DNA from: Alphaproteobacteria bacterium
GTDB taxonomy: Bacteria > Pseudomonadota > Alphaproteobacteria > Sphingomonadales > Kordiimonadaceae
Assembly: GCA_006226495.1 (NCBI GenBank)
Contig: SBGU01000004.1
Location: 62,766 to 126,765, forward strand
Length of the DNA: 64,000 nucleotides
Direction of reading: 5' to 3'
Shown: positions 28,313 through 37,853 of the stretch, one piece after another
Numbering within the stretch: position 1 is the stretch's first letter
Layout of the letters: each line of letters starts with the position of its first letter
Notes under the pieces: generated by a model
Told to the model about the DNA's origin: nothing
What the model saw: the letters and a program-made list of their open reading frames with translations, nothing else
Databases searched by the model: none
Position numbers and translations under genes: made by a program

Positions 28313-29638
28313 GGCCACCAGTTCCTCGACCTTTTTGGTGAAACCATTTTCGGCGCAACCAGCCTGTGCCCGGGTGTCCGTCGCCGGATAGGTGTTGAGC
28401 GCATAAGCGGCTTCATTGACGACAAAACGGAACGGTCCAAAATTCGAGCTGATCATCTGTGTGTTCCGAAGCGGTAGCTGGTCTTTGATCTTCAGCCACA
28501 AGGCCGGCACCACATTGCTGTCGGCAACCAGGTAGGCCGCCTTGTCGCCAAGGCGCAGCATCGAAAGGTCAAGGCTTACCGCCGGGAACGGTTCGTCATG
28601 ATATTCGCAGCGCGGCAGGCCCTTCGTGCCATCCATGGAACAATGTGACCTCAGGTTTCGTGGCGTCGTCTTTTTACCGGGGCAGGACAGGGTCGTGGTT
28701 GCCGTTGCCATTTTGAACGCCGCACCGGAATATTGCATCGTACCAAGCTGCGCCAGGGCATCCTCGGCGATCAGTGTGCCCATCGCATCCTTGATGGCGC
28801 CTGCTGCCGCGGGGCCGCGCGCACCAACGTCGTCCTTCCAGATGCGATAGGCCGCGCTGGCCGGCGCGCCGATGGTGAAAAGCGCGACGGTACCCTGGTC
28901 TGCCAGGGTGTCTTCAAGATAGGACGAGGCCTTGCCCGGCACGTCGCCGCTGACCTGGTCATGGGCCAGTTCATAGACAACCGGCTCGATACCGTAATTC
29001 AGGACCAGTCCGATAACCTGGCCGTCCAGCCCCCTGAGCGACAGGACGCCGAAGGTCTGGTCTACGGGTTCCCGGCCTGTGCGGTCCGCGCCGTCGACAT
29101 AGCGGTTTTCGCTCGCCCGCCATTCGTTCCGCCCCTTGACGAGGGGTAACAGGGCGGTGCTGTAGCCGATTTCGGCAGGCTTAAGTCGTGCTATGGCTTC
29201 TTTGGTGGCAGCAATGCTGCGCTGCCGTACATTTTCGGTAAAGGCCGCCGAGACCGGAATAGGAGACGGGCCCGGTGCCGCCACCCGCAGCGAATTGTGT
29301 GTGTGGGTGGTGCTGAGCACAAGCTGGCTTGCCGGAATGCCGGCCGCTTCGGCAATGTCATGCCGCAGTTGATTCCAGATATCGGGCGCGACCGCCGGTA
29401 CCTCGAGGGAAAGTATCACCACCAGTTTGCCTTCGCTTTCGATGGCGACGGCACGGACATGGATGGGGTCGGCAACCTTGCTCAGAGGGGCTGGCAGGTC
29501 GGGTGTGGCGGGGGTTATATCCAGCTTTGCCGCGCCGGCACGAACCGCTGGCGCCGGGTCGGCCCAGGCCATGGCGGACATGGGGGCAAATGCCGTGATC
29601 GCGGCGACGGAAAGCATGAGACTTCTTTTTCTGTTCAT
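28301..29638 (-). CDS. Periplasmic neutral/alkaline ceramidase-like hydrolase
   Basis: A 445-residue secreted protein with a signal peptide (cleavage near SAMAWA). The N-terminal signature AGAAKLDITPA and the metal-site sequence LSTTHTHNS are typical of the neutral/alkaline non-lysosomal ceramidase domain. Full ceramidases have about 200 more residues with a C-terminal immunoglobulin-like domain, which is missing here. Members of this short form are common in catabolic islands and need not act on ceramide; an amide or ester hydrolase function on an imported compound is possible. It is divergent from TonB receptor 3. Confidence 0.7.
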   Translation of the reverse strand: MNRKRSLMLSVAAITAFAPMSAMAWADPAPAVRAGAAKLDITPATPDLPAPLSKVADPIHVRAVAIESEGKLVVILSLEVPAVAPDIWNQLRHDIAEAAGIPASQLVLSTTHTHNSLRVAAPGPSPIPVSAAFTENVRQRSIAATKEAIARLKPAEIGYSTALLPLVKGRNEWRASENRYVDGADRTGREPVDQTFGVLSLRGLDGQVIGLVLNYGIEPVVYELAHDQVSGDVPGKASSYLEDTLADQGTVALFTIGAPASAAYRIWKDDVGARGPAAAGAIKDAMGTLIAEDALAQLGTMQYSGAAFKMATATTTLSCPGKKTTPRNLRSHCSMDGTKGLPRCEYHDEPFPAVSLDLSMLRLGDKAAYLVADSNVVPALWLKIKDQLPLRNTQMISSNFGPFRFVVNEAAYALNTYPATDTRAQAGCAENGFTKKVEELVAATR

Positions 29639-30155
29639 TTCAGGCTCCTGAACAATCGAAGCGACTGGACCCTGAATTCCGGGCGTGGAATTTCAGGGGC
29701 AGCGGCCATAGGCTTATGCGCGCTGGCCAGCCGCAACTGTGGTCGACGATCCTTGAGCCGGGAGCGCGATCGGGCAATCGGCAGGCGGCTGTATTTATCG
29801 GGCGGAACGGATAATCGATAACGCTTAAGGGTAGCGGTGCGATTTTTAGGTGTGTTTGCGTGATTGTTGGAATAGCCCGGAATACAGCAATTTCCCGCGT
29901 ATATCGGTGCGGCGAAAGCGTTGTGGTGCCAGCGTTTCTTTGCTCGGCTTGGCATGTATGATGCGCTGGGAAGGGTGCCGAAAATCACGAAACTTATAGC
30001 CGTCCTCATACTTCCGATGCTGCTGCCTACAGCATCTTGGGTACCTTGGCATCGCTACTTTGAGGGCGTTCTGGCATCTTATCCGACGGTGCAGGCGCCA
30101 GGTCCGCTTGGGAAGGCGGCCACTCAGAAATGGGAACAATGGGAGGAACTGGAAG
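29639..30155. other. Divergent promoter region, ceramidase-like / TonB receptor 3
   Basis: No gene is supported in these 517 bases. The stretch carries a TCGATAAC half-site near 29815 and an AAACTTATA word near 29990 that resembles the half-site of the motif found at 39362, 53235 and 55329. Promoters for both flanking genes must lie here. Confidence 0.5.
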
Positions 30156-33011
30156 ATGAGCACCAGAAATAACAGGTGTTTTGCCGCGCTTATGATGAGC
30201 GTGTCATCTTTGGCCCTGGCCGGCACCGTGCATGCGCAAGCAGCCGAGGGTCAGGCAAGTGCCAAAACGGCAAGTGCAGCTATCACTGAAATTGAAGAAG
30301 TTGAGGTAACGGGCTCGCGCGTCGTTCGCGACGGCAATTCCAGCCCGTCGCCGGTAACCGTTATCCGGACCAACGACCTGCTGACCGTGCAGCCCGGCGC
30401 AAACCTGGCGGATGCGCTGAACGTGCTGCCGGTGTTTGCCGGATCGCGCGGCGCCGGCAGCAACCCGTCGACCGGGGGCAGCGCTTCGGGCGGCAATGGT
30501 GCCGCAAACCAGTTGAACCTCAGGAACCTGGGCATCACACGGACGCTCGTACTGATGGACGGTCTGCGCATTCCGCCGACCCTGTTCAATGGCGCGGTTG
30601 ACGTCGACCTTGTGCCGCAAATGCTGGTGAAGCGGGTTGACGTGGTCACGGGTGGTGCGTCGGCGGTTTATGGTTCCGATGCCGTTTCGGGTGTTGTGAA
30701 CTATGTTGTCGACCATGACTTCGAAGGTGTGAAGGTCACCGCAAGTGGCGGTGTTTCCGAATATGGCGATGCGAGGCAACTTGATGCCGGTGTGGCCTGG
30801 GGCACCAGCCTTGGCGACCGCGGCCACTTTGAAGCCAGTTACCAGTTTCACGACGGGAATGGTATTCTGCGTCGCTCGGACCGGCCTTATATGGACCTTG
30901 TCGGTATCGCCGGCGCGGGCACCGAAGAAAACCCTTTCACGCTTTATACCGACCTTCGGCAAAAGGACTATCCGCCCGGCGGCCTGATCATGAGCGGCCC
31001 GCTGGCAGGCCAGATGTTCACCGATGGTGGCGGCCTGACGACCTTCACGCCGGGTGAAGCGACAGGCACGTCGGCCCTGCAGGTTGGCGGCGATGGCGGT
31101 ACCTGGGATTCGTCCCTGCTGCAGCCGCTGCAATCGCACCAGATTTTCGCGCGCTTCGATTATGACCTGACGAGCACGACCAAGGCGCACATCCAGTTCT
31201 CGGACAATATCAAGACGAACGAGAATTATGCCGAATACCTGCGCTACAACAACATCACGCTCAGGGCCGACAACCCGTATCTGACCGCTGCCCAACAGGC
31301 GGCGCTGGGTGCAGGTGGCGAAACCTTCCGGCTCCGCAAGGTGCTGAGCGAAGGCGAAAGCCGGCGGCAGAATTCGGTGTCGGATTCGAACCAGTGGATG
31401 CTCAATGCCGGCCTTGAAGGCACCCTGGGCGAATACGACTGGCAGTTCGACTATATCCATGGCCGCACCGTTCTGGATACGCAGGTCCGGAATAACGTGA
31501 ACAACCAGCGCCTTGCCGCTGCGCTTGATGTGGTGCAGGGCGCGAACGGCCCGGTCTGCTACGCCTCCACGGTCAATTCGGCCTATGCGGACTGTGTGCC
31601 GCTCAATCCGTTCGGTCCGACGTCTGAAAGTGCGGCGGCACTGGATTATATCTTCGGCGAAACCAACTATCGTGCGGTTACGACGATGGACGATGTCTCG
31701 GGCAGCATCGCCGGTTCGCCGCTCGATCTGTGGGCGGGTCCCGTCACTGCCGCCCTGTCGGGCGAATGGCGCAAGGTCGGGTTCAGGGCTGACTCTGATG
31801 CCACCTCCGACGATCTGGTCGACTGTACGGACCTCAGGTACAACTGCAGCGCCTCGCAGTCCGAATATTTCCTGACCCTGCCTGCAAACCCCTATGTCAG
31901 CCAGACGGTTTGGGAAGTTGCCGGCGAGGTGAATATTCCGATCCTGCGCGACACCGCCATCGCCGACGAGTTCGACATCAATGGTGCGCTGCGGTACACC
32001 AGCTACAATACCAGCGGCGATTACCTGACCTGGAAGCTGGGCGCCGACTGGAACGTGAATGACGAACTGCGTTTCCGTGGCACGGTCTCCCGCGATATCC
32101 GGGCACCAACGCTGTATGAACTCTATTCGGAAACCTTTGTCGTCAACGTGGTGGGCACCGACCTTCTGACCGGTGTCAGCCCGACGATCCCGTCGATCAA
32201 CGGCGGCAACCCGGATCTCAAGGCCGAAATCGGCAAGACCAAGACCGTTGGTGTGGTCTGGCAACCGACGGAAAGCCTGAGCATCGCGCTTGACGGCTAC
32301 GAGATCAAGGTGACCGACGCCATCCTGGCTGTGAACGGTGGTGAACCTGTATTCCAGGAAGCCTGTTATGAAAGTGGCGGCACCTCGCCCTACTGCGACC
32401 TGCATGAACGCCCGGGCAGCTATACCGACACCTCGGCCAGCAACGCCTGGACGGCGGTCTATAACCGGCTGTTCAATATCTCGGAAATCAAGACATGGGG
32501 TGCTGACCTCGAGGTAAACTATACGAGCGAACTGTTCGGCAGGCCGTTCAATGCCCGTTTCCTCGGCGCCTACCAGCCGCACCTGTATTTCCGTCAGCCC
32601 AACGTGACGGAACGTGACCAGGCGGGCGCCGCGTTCGGGCCGGTTGGCTTTGCTGCCACACCCACTGTGCGTTTGGTCGGTTTTGTACGCTTCAGCCCGA
32701 CCGAACGCCTGACGGTGGACATCATGCAGCGCTGGCGGAACGCGATGAAGATTGCCAATGAAGGTGTCTTCGCGGACGGCAGCAACCATATCGATGCCTT
32801 CGGGACCACCAGCATCAACCTGACCTGGGATGCCCCCACCGATATGGGTGATGTCCAGGTGTATCTGAACGTCCAGAATATCTTCGACGCGGACGCGCCG
32901 ATCGGGGCCTACACGGGCAACGGCACACGTGCCGGCCTGCGGGATGGCTATGCCTACGGCGACGATGTTCGGGGCCGCTACTGGACGCTTGGTGTAAGCT
33001 TCAAAATGTAA
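30156..33011 (+). CDS. TonB-dependent outer-membrane receptor 3
   Basis: A 951-residue TonB-dependent receptor. It has a signal peptide ending near GTVHAQA, a TonB box-like EEVEVTGSRV, a plug with GGASAVYGSDAVSGVVNYV, and a C-terminus TLGVSFKM. The plug belongs to a different subfamily from receptors 1, 2 and 4 (EVTGSR box and ITRTLVLMDGLRIPP). GGGAGG lies 10 bases before the ATG at 30156; the frame is open to 30060. It directly precedes the ligA2B2 operon, so a catecholic or larger aromatic ligand is likely. Confidence 0.92.
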   Translation: MSTRNNRCFAALMMSVSSLALAGTVHAQAAEGQASAKTASAAITEIEEVEVTGSRVVRDGNSSPSPVTVIRTNDLLTVQPGANLADALNVLPVFAGSRGAGSNPSTGGSASGGNGAANQLNLRNLGITRTLVLMDGLRIPPTLFNGAVDVDLVPQMLVKRVDVVTGGASAVYGSDAVSGVVNYVVDHDFEGVKVTASGGVSEYGDARQLDAGVAWGTSLGDRGHFEASYQFHDGNGILRRSDRPYMDLVGIAGAGTEENPFTLYTDLRQKDYPPGGLIMSGPLAGQMFTDGGGLTTFTPGEATGTSALQVGGDGGTWDSSLLQPLQSHQIFARFDYDLTSTTKAHIQFSDNIKTNENYAEYLRYNNITLRADNPYLTAAQQAALGAGGETFRLRKVLSEGESRRQNSVSDSNQWMLNAGLEGTLGEYDWQFDYIHGRTVLDTQVRNNVNNQRLAAALDVVQGANGPVCYASTVNSAYADCVPLNPFGPTSESAAALDYIFGETNYRAVTTMDDVSGSIAGSPLDLWAGPVTAALSGEWRKVGFRADSDATSDDLVDCTDLRYNCSASQSEYFLTLPANPYVSQTVWEVAGEVNIPILRDTAIADEFDINGALRYTSYNTSGDYLTWKLGADWNVNDELRFRGTVSRDIRAPTLYELYSETFVVNVVGTDLLTGVSPTIPSINGGNPDLKAEIGKTKTVGVVWQPTESLSIALDGYEIKVTDAILAVNGGEPVFQEACYESGGTSPYCDLHERPGSYTDTSASNAWTAVYNRLFNISEIKTWGADLEVNYTSELFGRPFNARFLGAYQPHLYFRQPNVTERDQAGAAFGPVGFAATPTVRLVGFVRFSPTERLTVDIMQRWRNAMKIANEGVFADGSNHIDAFGTTSINLTWDAPTDMGDVQVYLNVQNIFDADAPIGAYTGNGTRAGLRDGYAYGDDVRGRYWTLGVSFKM

Positions 33012-33016
33012 CAGGG

Positions 33017-33062
33017 GCGGGCGGTGTGTTTGGCCATTTGGCCGGTCCGGCATGCCGCCCGC
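33017..33062 (+). terminator. Hairpin between TonB receptor 3 and ligA2
   Basis: GCGGGCGG (33017-33024) pairs with CCGCCCGC (33055-33062), and GGCCATTTGGCC forms an inner stem. No T-run follows. It may partly terminate the receptor transcript or shape differential expression of the dioxygenase genes 30 bp further on. Confidence 0.45.
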
Positions 33063-33090
33063 ATCCAAAACAGGAAATGGTGCTTGAATA

Positions 33091-33348
33091 ATGGTTAAAC
33101 ACGGCAAATTCGAGCTCGAACGGGCGACCCGGGGGTATCGTATCAACAAGCTGTGCTATTCGCTCAACCGCGCCGAAGCGCGGGCCGAGTTCCTTTCGGA
33201 CGAGGCGGCCTACTGCAAAAAATTCGATCTGAATCCGGAGGAGACCGAGGCGGTCGTGACACGCGACCGCCAGCGTCTTTTTGTGCTTGGAGGAAACATG
33301 TATTTCGTCGCCAAGCTTGACCGCACCAAAAAAACGGGAGCCGCATAA
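33091..33348 (+). CDS. Short LigA-like extradiol dioxygenase small subunit
   Basis: An 85-residue protein that corresponds to the core of LigA (RINKLCYSLNRAEARAEFLSDE to VTRDRQRLFVLGGNMYFVAK) but lacks both terminal extensions of the 131-residue LigA at 13426. The core is the part that caps the active site of the catalytic subunit. Its stop overlaps the ligB2 start by one base (TAATG). The reduced lid suggests a different or larger substrate than protocatechuate. Confidence 0.85.
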   Translation: MVKHGKFELERATRGYRINKLCYSLNRAEARAEFLSDEAAYCKKFDLNPEETEAVVTRDRQRLFVLGGNMYFVAKLDRTKKTGAA

Positions 33349-34187
33349 TGGCCAGGATTGTCGGGGGGCTTGGCACGTCGCATGTGCCCATCATCGGTCG
33401 CACCATCGAAGCCGGTAAACAGTCTGAAGTCGGCTTTGCGCCGTTTTTCGATGCCTATGGCCCTGTGCATCAGTGGCTCGACAAGGTGAAGCCGGATGTG
33501 GCGATCGTTTTCTATAATGACCATGGCCTCAATTTTGCGCTTGATAACATGCCCACCTTCGCGATGGGTGTGGCGGGCGAATACCATAATGCCGACGAAG
33601 GCTGGGGCGAGCCCGAGCCCAGGGTGTTCAAGGGGTCCGATGCCTTGTCCTGGCATATCGTGCAGTCCCTGATCGAGGATGATTTTGATATCAGCGTGTG
33701 CGGCGAAATGCTGTTCGACCATGCCGGCACCACCGCGCTGGACCTTCTGTACCCGGGGCACAATATCCCGGTGGCAACCATCCCGGTCGTGATCAATGCC
33801 GTGCAGCCGCCGCTGCCGAAGCCCAGCCGCTGTTATGCGTTCGGCCAGGCGTTCGGCCGGGCGGTTGCAAGCTTCCCGGGCGACCTGAAGGTGCTGATCG
33901 TCGGCAGCGGCGGCCTGTCGCACGAACTGGGTGTGTTCGGCAAAATCAATGAAAGCTTCGACCGGCTGACCATGGAAAAGATTGTCGATGATCCGTCTTA
34001 CCTTGCCGCGCTCAGCAATGACGAGGTCGTCGATCTTGCCGGTGCACAGGGGCTGGAGCTGATGACCTGGCTGGCCATGCGCGGCGCAGTGAGCGGCCCG
34101 GTGAATATCGTGAACAGCATATACCATGCGCCGATCTCGCACACCGGCGGTGCCATGATGCTGCTTGAACCGGAAACCGGCGCCTGA
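33348..34187 (+). CDS. Class III extradiol ring-cleavage dioxygenase catalytic subunit (LigB paralogue 2)
   Basis: A 279-residue LigB-family Fe(II) dioxygenase. Ligands are conserved: H12 (GTSHVP), H59 (YNDH) and the Glu in GLELMTWLAMRGA; the catalytic His is in GSGGLSHEL. It is clearly diverged from the protocatechuate enzyme at 13814, for example in the substrate-contacting NADEGWGEPEP and DHAGTTALDLLYPG regions. Cleavage of a catechol or gallate-type ring is predicted; the actual substrate is unknown. It is paired with the short LigA-like subunit. Confidence 0.88.
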   Translation: MARIVGGLGTSHVPIIGRTIEAGKQSEVGFAPFFDAYGPVHQWLDKVKPDVAIVFYNDHGLNFALDNMPTFAMGVAGEYHNADEGWGEPEPRVFKGSDALSWHIVQSLIEDDFDISVCGEMLFDHAGTTALDLLYPGHNIPVATIPVVINAVQPPLPKPSRCYAFGQAFGRAVASFPGDLKVLIVGSGGLSHELGVFGKINESFDRLTMEKIVDDPSYLAALSNDEVVDLAGAQGLELMTWLAMRGAVSGPVNIVNSIYHAPISHTGGAMMLLEPETGA

Positions 34188-34217
34188 CTGTACGGGGAAA
34201 CATATGGCGATGCTGAC

Positions 34218-35825
34218 GTGAGCGACCCGGCACCGAAACCGGACCAGAACGGCGGTGCCGCCTTGCCGGCATCGCCGCTCGGCTACAAAAGTTACCGCGA
34301 GCTTTGGTCGGCGAACGCCCTGTCGAACTTTGGCAGCCAGATACAGGTGGTTGGTGCGGCCTGGCTGATGGCGTCCCTGACCAGTTCGCCCCAGATCATC
34401 GCACTTGTGCAGACGGTCACCAACCTGCCGACTGTGCTTTTCATCCTGCTGGGCGGCGCGTTGGCCGACAATTTCGACCGCCGCCGCATCATGCTGGTCA
34501 CCCAGTCCGCTATGTTATGTACGGCCCTTGTGCTCGCAACCCTCACCTGGACCGGGGGCATCACCCCCTGGCTGCTGCTGGGCCTGATCTTCACGACCCA
34601 GAGCTTCGGTTCGCTCAACAACCCCAGTTGGCAGGCGTCTGTGCGCGATATCCTGCCAAGGGGATTGATCAGCCGGGCGGTGGCGCTCAACAGCCTCAGC
34701 ATCAATCTTGCCAGAACCGTGGGGCCGGCGCTTGGCGGCCTGATTGTTACCCTGCTGGGCGTGGGGGCCGCCTTCATTGCCAATGCGCTCAGTTTTGTCG
34801 GTTTCCTGCTGGCCCTCCTCAGGTGGCGGCCTGCAGAACGTTTGCGACCGGCATCGCGCGAACCCATCGGCTCAGCCATCGCCGCAGGCATGCGTTATGC
34901 ATTTTTTGACCGGAATGTGCGCAACGCGGTTGTCCGGGGCGGTCTGTCCGGTTTTTCCGCCAGCGCCGTTTTTGCGTTGTTACCCGTGCTGGCGCGGCAG
35001 GAACTGAAAACCAGCGCCCTGGTGTTCGGCATCCTGATGGCCAGCTTTGGTGGAGGTGCCGTTATCAGCGCTTATACGGCGGGGCAGTTGCGCGCGCGCC
35101 TGACACCGGATCAGGTGGTGCGCATCGCCGCCGGCATGATGACCATGGGCCTTGCGATCCTCGGCTTTGCCCCCGTCCCGGTCGTTGCAGCCGTTGGTGC
35201 CGCCCTGGGCGGCGCCGGCTGGACCATGGCGCATTCGACCTACAATACCACCGTGCAGCTTTCCGCCGCGCCGTGGGTGACCGCCCGGTCGCTGGCATTT
35301 TACCAGACCGCGACCTTCGCCGGCATGGCCGGTGGCAGCCTGGTATTCGGCTGGGTTGCGGAACATCAGGGTGTTGCGGTCGCATTCCTGGTGGCCAGCG
35401 GCGCGCAGGCAGCCGCGGCCCTTGTCGGTCTGGCGTTGCCGCTGCCAAAACTTGGCGACCTGAAGGTGGAATTGTTGGACACCTGGCGCGCGCCTGTGCT
35501 CGATATCGAGGTGGCAGGCCATGAAGGGCCGATCCGGGTCGAGATCGAATATCGTGTCGCGCCAGACAATTGGCCCGAATTCGCGGCTGCCATGCGGGTG
35601 CGCCAGCGTATCCGCCGGCGCGACGGCGCCCGCAACTGGGCCCTGTGGCAGGATGTCACCGACCGCACGCGCTGGATCGAAAGCTACCGTGTTGCCAACT
35701 GGGGCGACTATCTGCGCCACAATATGCGCCGCACCGAAGCCGACCGGGAAAATATGGATACGCTGGCACGCCTGAACGCGGACCCCGCGGGCCCCGCCGT
35801 GCGCCGGTATATTGCAAGGGCATAG
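34218..35825 (+). CDS. MFS_3-type transporter with C-terminal soluble domain
   Basis: A 535-residue protein of the EntS-like MFS_3 (transmembrane secretion effector) family, with about twelve helices in residues 20-420 (YRELWSANALSNFGSQIQVV, GGALADNFDRRRIMLV) and a soluble C-terminal 110 residues with an alpha/beta-barrel look (RVEIEYRVAPDNWPEFAAAM). The start is GTG at 34218. A five-codon mini-ORF (34204-34221) with its own GGGGAA site ends in TGA overlapping this GTG, suggesting coupled initiation. A role in efflux of toxic aromatic intermediates is likely. Confidence 0.75.
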   Translation: MSDPAPKPDQNGGAALPASPLGYKSYRELWSANALSNFGSQIQVVGAAWLMASLTSSPQIIALVQTVTNLPTVLFILLGGALADNFDRRRIMLVTQSAMLCTALVLATLTWTGGITPWLLLGLIFTTQSFGSLNNPSWQASVRDILPRGLISRAVALNSLSINLARTVGPALGGLIVTLLGVGAAFIANALSFVGFLLALLRWRPAERLRPASREPIGSAIAAGMRYAFFDRNVRNAVVRGGLSGFSASAVFALLPVLARQELKTSALVFGILMASFGGGAVISAYTAGQLRARLTPDQVVRIAAGMMTMGLAILGFAPVPVVAAVGAALGGAGWTMAHSTYNTTVQLSAAPWVTARSLAFYQTATFAGMAGGSLVFGWVAEHQGVAVAFLVASGAQAAAALVGLALPLPKLGDLKVELLDTWRAPVLDIEVAGHEGPIRVEIEYRVAPDNWPEFAAAMRVRQRIRRRDGARNWALWQDVTDRTRWIESYRVANWGDYLRHNMRRTEADRENMDTLARLNADPAGPAVRRYIARA

Positions 35826-35925
35826 CCGAATTCAATCTTCGGGCATGCAGAATTGATGGCCGGGCCCCGGCATCCCTTGATAGGGTCCGTCGATGGGAAG
35901 GATGTTGACGTTGAGGACAGGTGCG

Positions 35926-36675
35926 ATGGAACGCTTTGAGGTGCAAACACGGGACGGGGTTTGCCCCGTATGGCTGCATAAACCGGCAGGGGGCGGCAGT
36001 TGGCCTGCGGTCATCCTTTATATGGATGGCCCGGGCATTCGCCCTGCCGTACACCGCATTGCGGACAAGCTCGCACAGGCCGGCTATGTCGTGGTGCTGC
36101 CCGACCTGTTCTATCGCTCCGGCGCCTATGATCCGGTCGATCCCAAAGTCACTTTTGTCGACCCGGCCCTGAAGGCAGCGCACCGGGAAAAATACATGGC
36201 ACCTGCAACACCCCGCGCCGTGATGTCGGATACCGAAGCCTTGCTTGCATTCATGGATGGCAGGCCCGAAATTCGCAAAGGCGCCATCGGGGTTGTGGGT
36301 TATTGCATGGGCGGGCGCCTGGCCCTTGTCGCTGCTGCGACCTTCCCTGACAGGATTACCGCTGCGGCCTCGTACCATGGCGGCGGCCTTGCGACCGACG
36401 CACCTTCCAGCCCGCATCTGATGGCCGACCGGATGAAGGCCCGCATTTATGTTGCGGGCGCCATCGAGGATGCCAATTTCGACGATGCGATGAAAGAACG
36501 GCTGGCGGCGGCCCTGCAGGCGGCGGGTGTCGACCATATGGTGGAAACCTATCCCGCCAGACATGGCTGGGTGCCGGACGACACGCCTGTGCACAATCCC
36601 GCAGAGGCCGAACACCATTGGCGCACCCTGACCGCGCTGTTTGCCGACACCCTTGGCAAGGATGCTTCAGCATGA
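35926..36675 (+). CDS. Dienelactone hydrolase family protein
   Basis: A 249-residue alpha/beta-hydrolase. The nucleophile is the Cys in VVGYCMGGRL, the hallmark of dienelactone hydrolases, and the catalytic His is in YPARHGW. The start at 35926 has GAGGACAGG 7 bases upstream; an in-frame ATG at 35893 lacks a good site. It probably opens a lactone formed from a ring-cleavage product. It overlaps the downstream lactonase gene as ATGA, so both probably work on related compounds. Confidence 0.85.
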   Translation: MERFEVQTRDGVCPVWLHKPAGGGSWPAVILYMDGPGIRPAVHRIADKLAQAGYVVVLPDLFYRSGAYDPVDPKVTFVDPALKAAHREKYMAPATPRAVMSDTEALLAFMDGRPEIRKGAIGVVGYCMGGRLALVAAATFPDRITAAASYHGGGLATDAPSSPHLMADRMKARIYVAGAIEDANFDDAMKERLAAALQAAGVDHMVETYPARHGWVPDDTPVHNPAEAEHHWRTLTALFADTLGKDASA

Positions 36676-37853
36676 CCGGGCGTTTCAGGTTTATGCGGTC
36701 GCTGCTGGCGGGTTGCGCCTTTTGCGTTGTGCAAGTAGCGCATGCCGGGAGTGCGGGCGCCGACGGTACCTGCACGGGCCAGGTTTTCTACATTGGCACC
36801 CAGGGCTCTGGTCCTGGCGAGGGGGTCTATGCCGCCCGGCTGGACGAAACCCGTGCCTCCTTGTGTCTGGTGGGGTTGGCGGCCGAGGTGGAACGTCCAA
36901 CCTGGATCGAGGCCCATCCGCAAAAGCCGATCCTTTATGTGGCCAGCGACGATAAATCCAGTGCCGAAACCCGTGGCCTGATCCTTGCCATGCGTCCGGA
37001 AAGTGACGGCACCCGTCTGGAAAGGTTTGCAGAGGCCGATTCAGGCGGCGCAGGCGCTACCCACATGACCCTTGATACCTTGGGGACGAGCCTGTTTGTC
37101 GCCAACTTCAGGTCCGGTACGGCGGCGGTGCTGCCGGTGGCCGAGGATGGCGCGGTCGCTGCACCCACGGCCAGCATGCAGAATGCCGGTTCGGGTCCCA
37201 AAAAACGGCAGCAGTCGCCCCATGCCCATGCGGTGGGGCTGGATGCGGGCGGACAGTTCCTGTTCGTGCCTGACCTGGGCGCAGACCGCTTGTTCATCTA
37301 CCGCTTTGATGCCGCTGCCCATACCATGGCACCGGCCGCCATGCCGTTTGTTGCCATGCCACCAGGGTCTGGCCCGCGCCATGTGGCGGCCCATCCGGAT
37401 GGCAGGTTTGTCTATCTGCTCAGTGAATTCAGTCCGGTCATCAGCGTGTTCCGCGAAGACGCGGAAACAGGCGCGCTCGCGGCAATACAAACGGTGGCGG
37501 TGATGGAGGATGACGAGGCCGACATCCTGAAGGGGGCGGAAATCGACATCAGCCCGGATGGCCGGTTTGTTTATGTGTCGGGCCGGGGTGAGGACTGTAT
37601 CGTCGCCTATGCGGTCGATGCACAGTCAGGCATCCTGAGCGAAATCCAGCGCCTGCCATCTGGTGGACAGGTGCCCTGGAGCTTCAGTTTTGGTCCCGGC
37701 GCGCGGTGGCTGCTGGTCACCAACCAGGGCAGCGACCGGGTCAACCTGTTCCGGCGTGATATTGTGACCGGCCTGCTGACGGACACCGGCAGCAGCATTA
37801 CTGTGGGCAAACCCACCAGTGCAGCGTTCCTGCAGGCAGCGCCGGGTTTTTAA
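36672..37853 (+). CDS. Periplasmic seven-bladed propeller lactonase-family protein
   Basis: A 393-residue protein with an N-terminal signal peptide (cleavage near QVAHAG) and the lactonase/6-phosphogluconolactonase-like propeller repeats (FYIGTQGSG, LGTSLFVANFRSGT, SPHAHAVGLDAGGQFLFVPD, GSGPRHVAAHPDGRFVYLL). The SPHAH and GPRH sequences are family active-site positions. Known relatives hydrolyse lactones or cyclise muconates. It is coupled to the dienelactone hydrolase gene; its stop overlaps the LysR2 stop by 4 bases. Confidence 0.78.
   Translation: MTGRFRFMRSLLAGCAFCVVQVAHAGSAGADGTCTGQVFYIGTQGSGPGEGVYAARLDETRASLCLVGLAAEVERPTWIEAHPQKPILYVASDDKSSAETRGLILAMRPESDGTRLERFAEADSGGAGATHMTLDTLGTSLFVANFRSGTAAVLPVAEDGAVAAPTASMQNAGSGPKKRQQSPHAHAVGLDAGGQFLFVPDLGADRLFIYRFDAAAHTMAPAAMPFVAMPPGSGPRHVAAHPDGRFVYLLSEFSPVISVFREDAETGALAAIQTVAVMEDDEADILKGAEIDISPDGRFVYVSGRGEDCIVAYAVDAQSGILSEIQRLPSGGQVPWSFSFGPGARWLLVTNQGSDRVNLFRRDIVTGLLTDTGSSITVGKPTSAAFLQAAPGF

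Noticed and set aside
28301-29638. True ceramidase involved in sphingolipid turnover
   Set aside because: The domain is ceramidase-like, but the C-terminal domain is missing and the context is aromatic catabolism, so the specific name was not adopted.
30204-33149. 981-codon minus-strand ORF opposite TonB receptor 3
   Set aside because: It covers the receptor in an antiparallel frame with no ribosome-binding site or recognisable domain; the receptor has signal peptide, TonB box and plug motifs.
34218-35825. MFS gene read as an antibiotic-resistance exporter
   Set aside because: MFS_3 membership does not define a drug substrate, and its position between ring-cleavage genes favours metabolite efflux.
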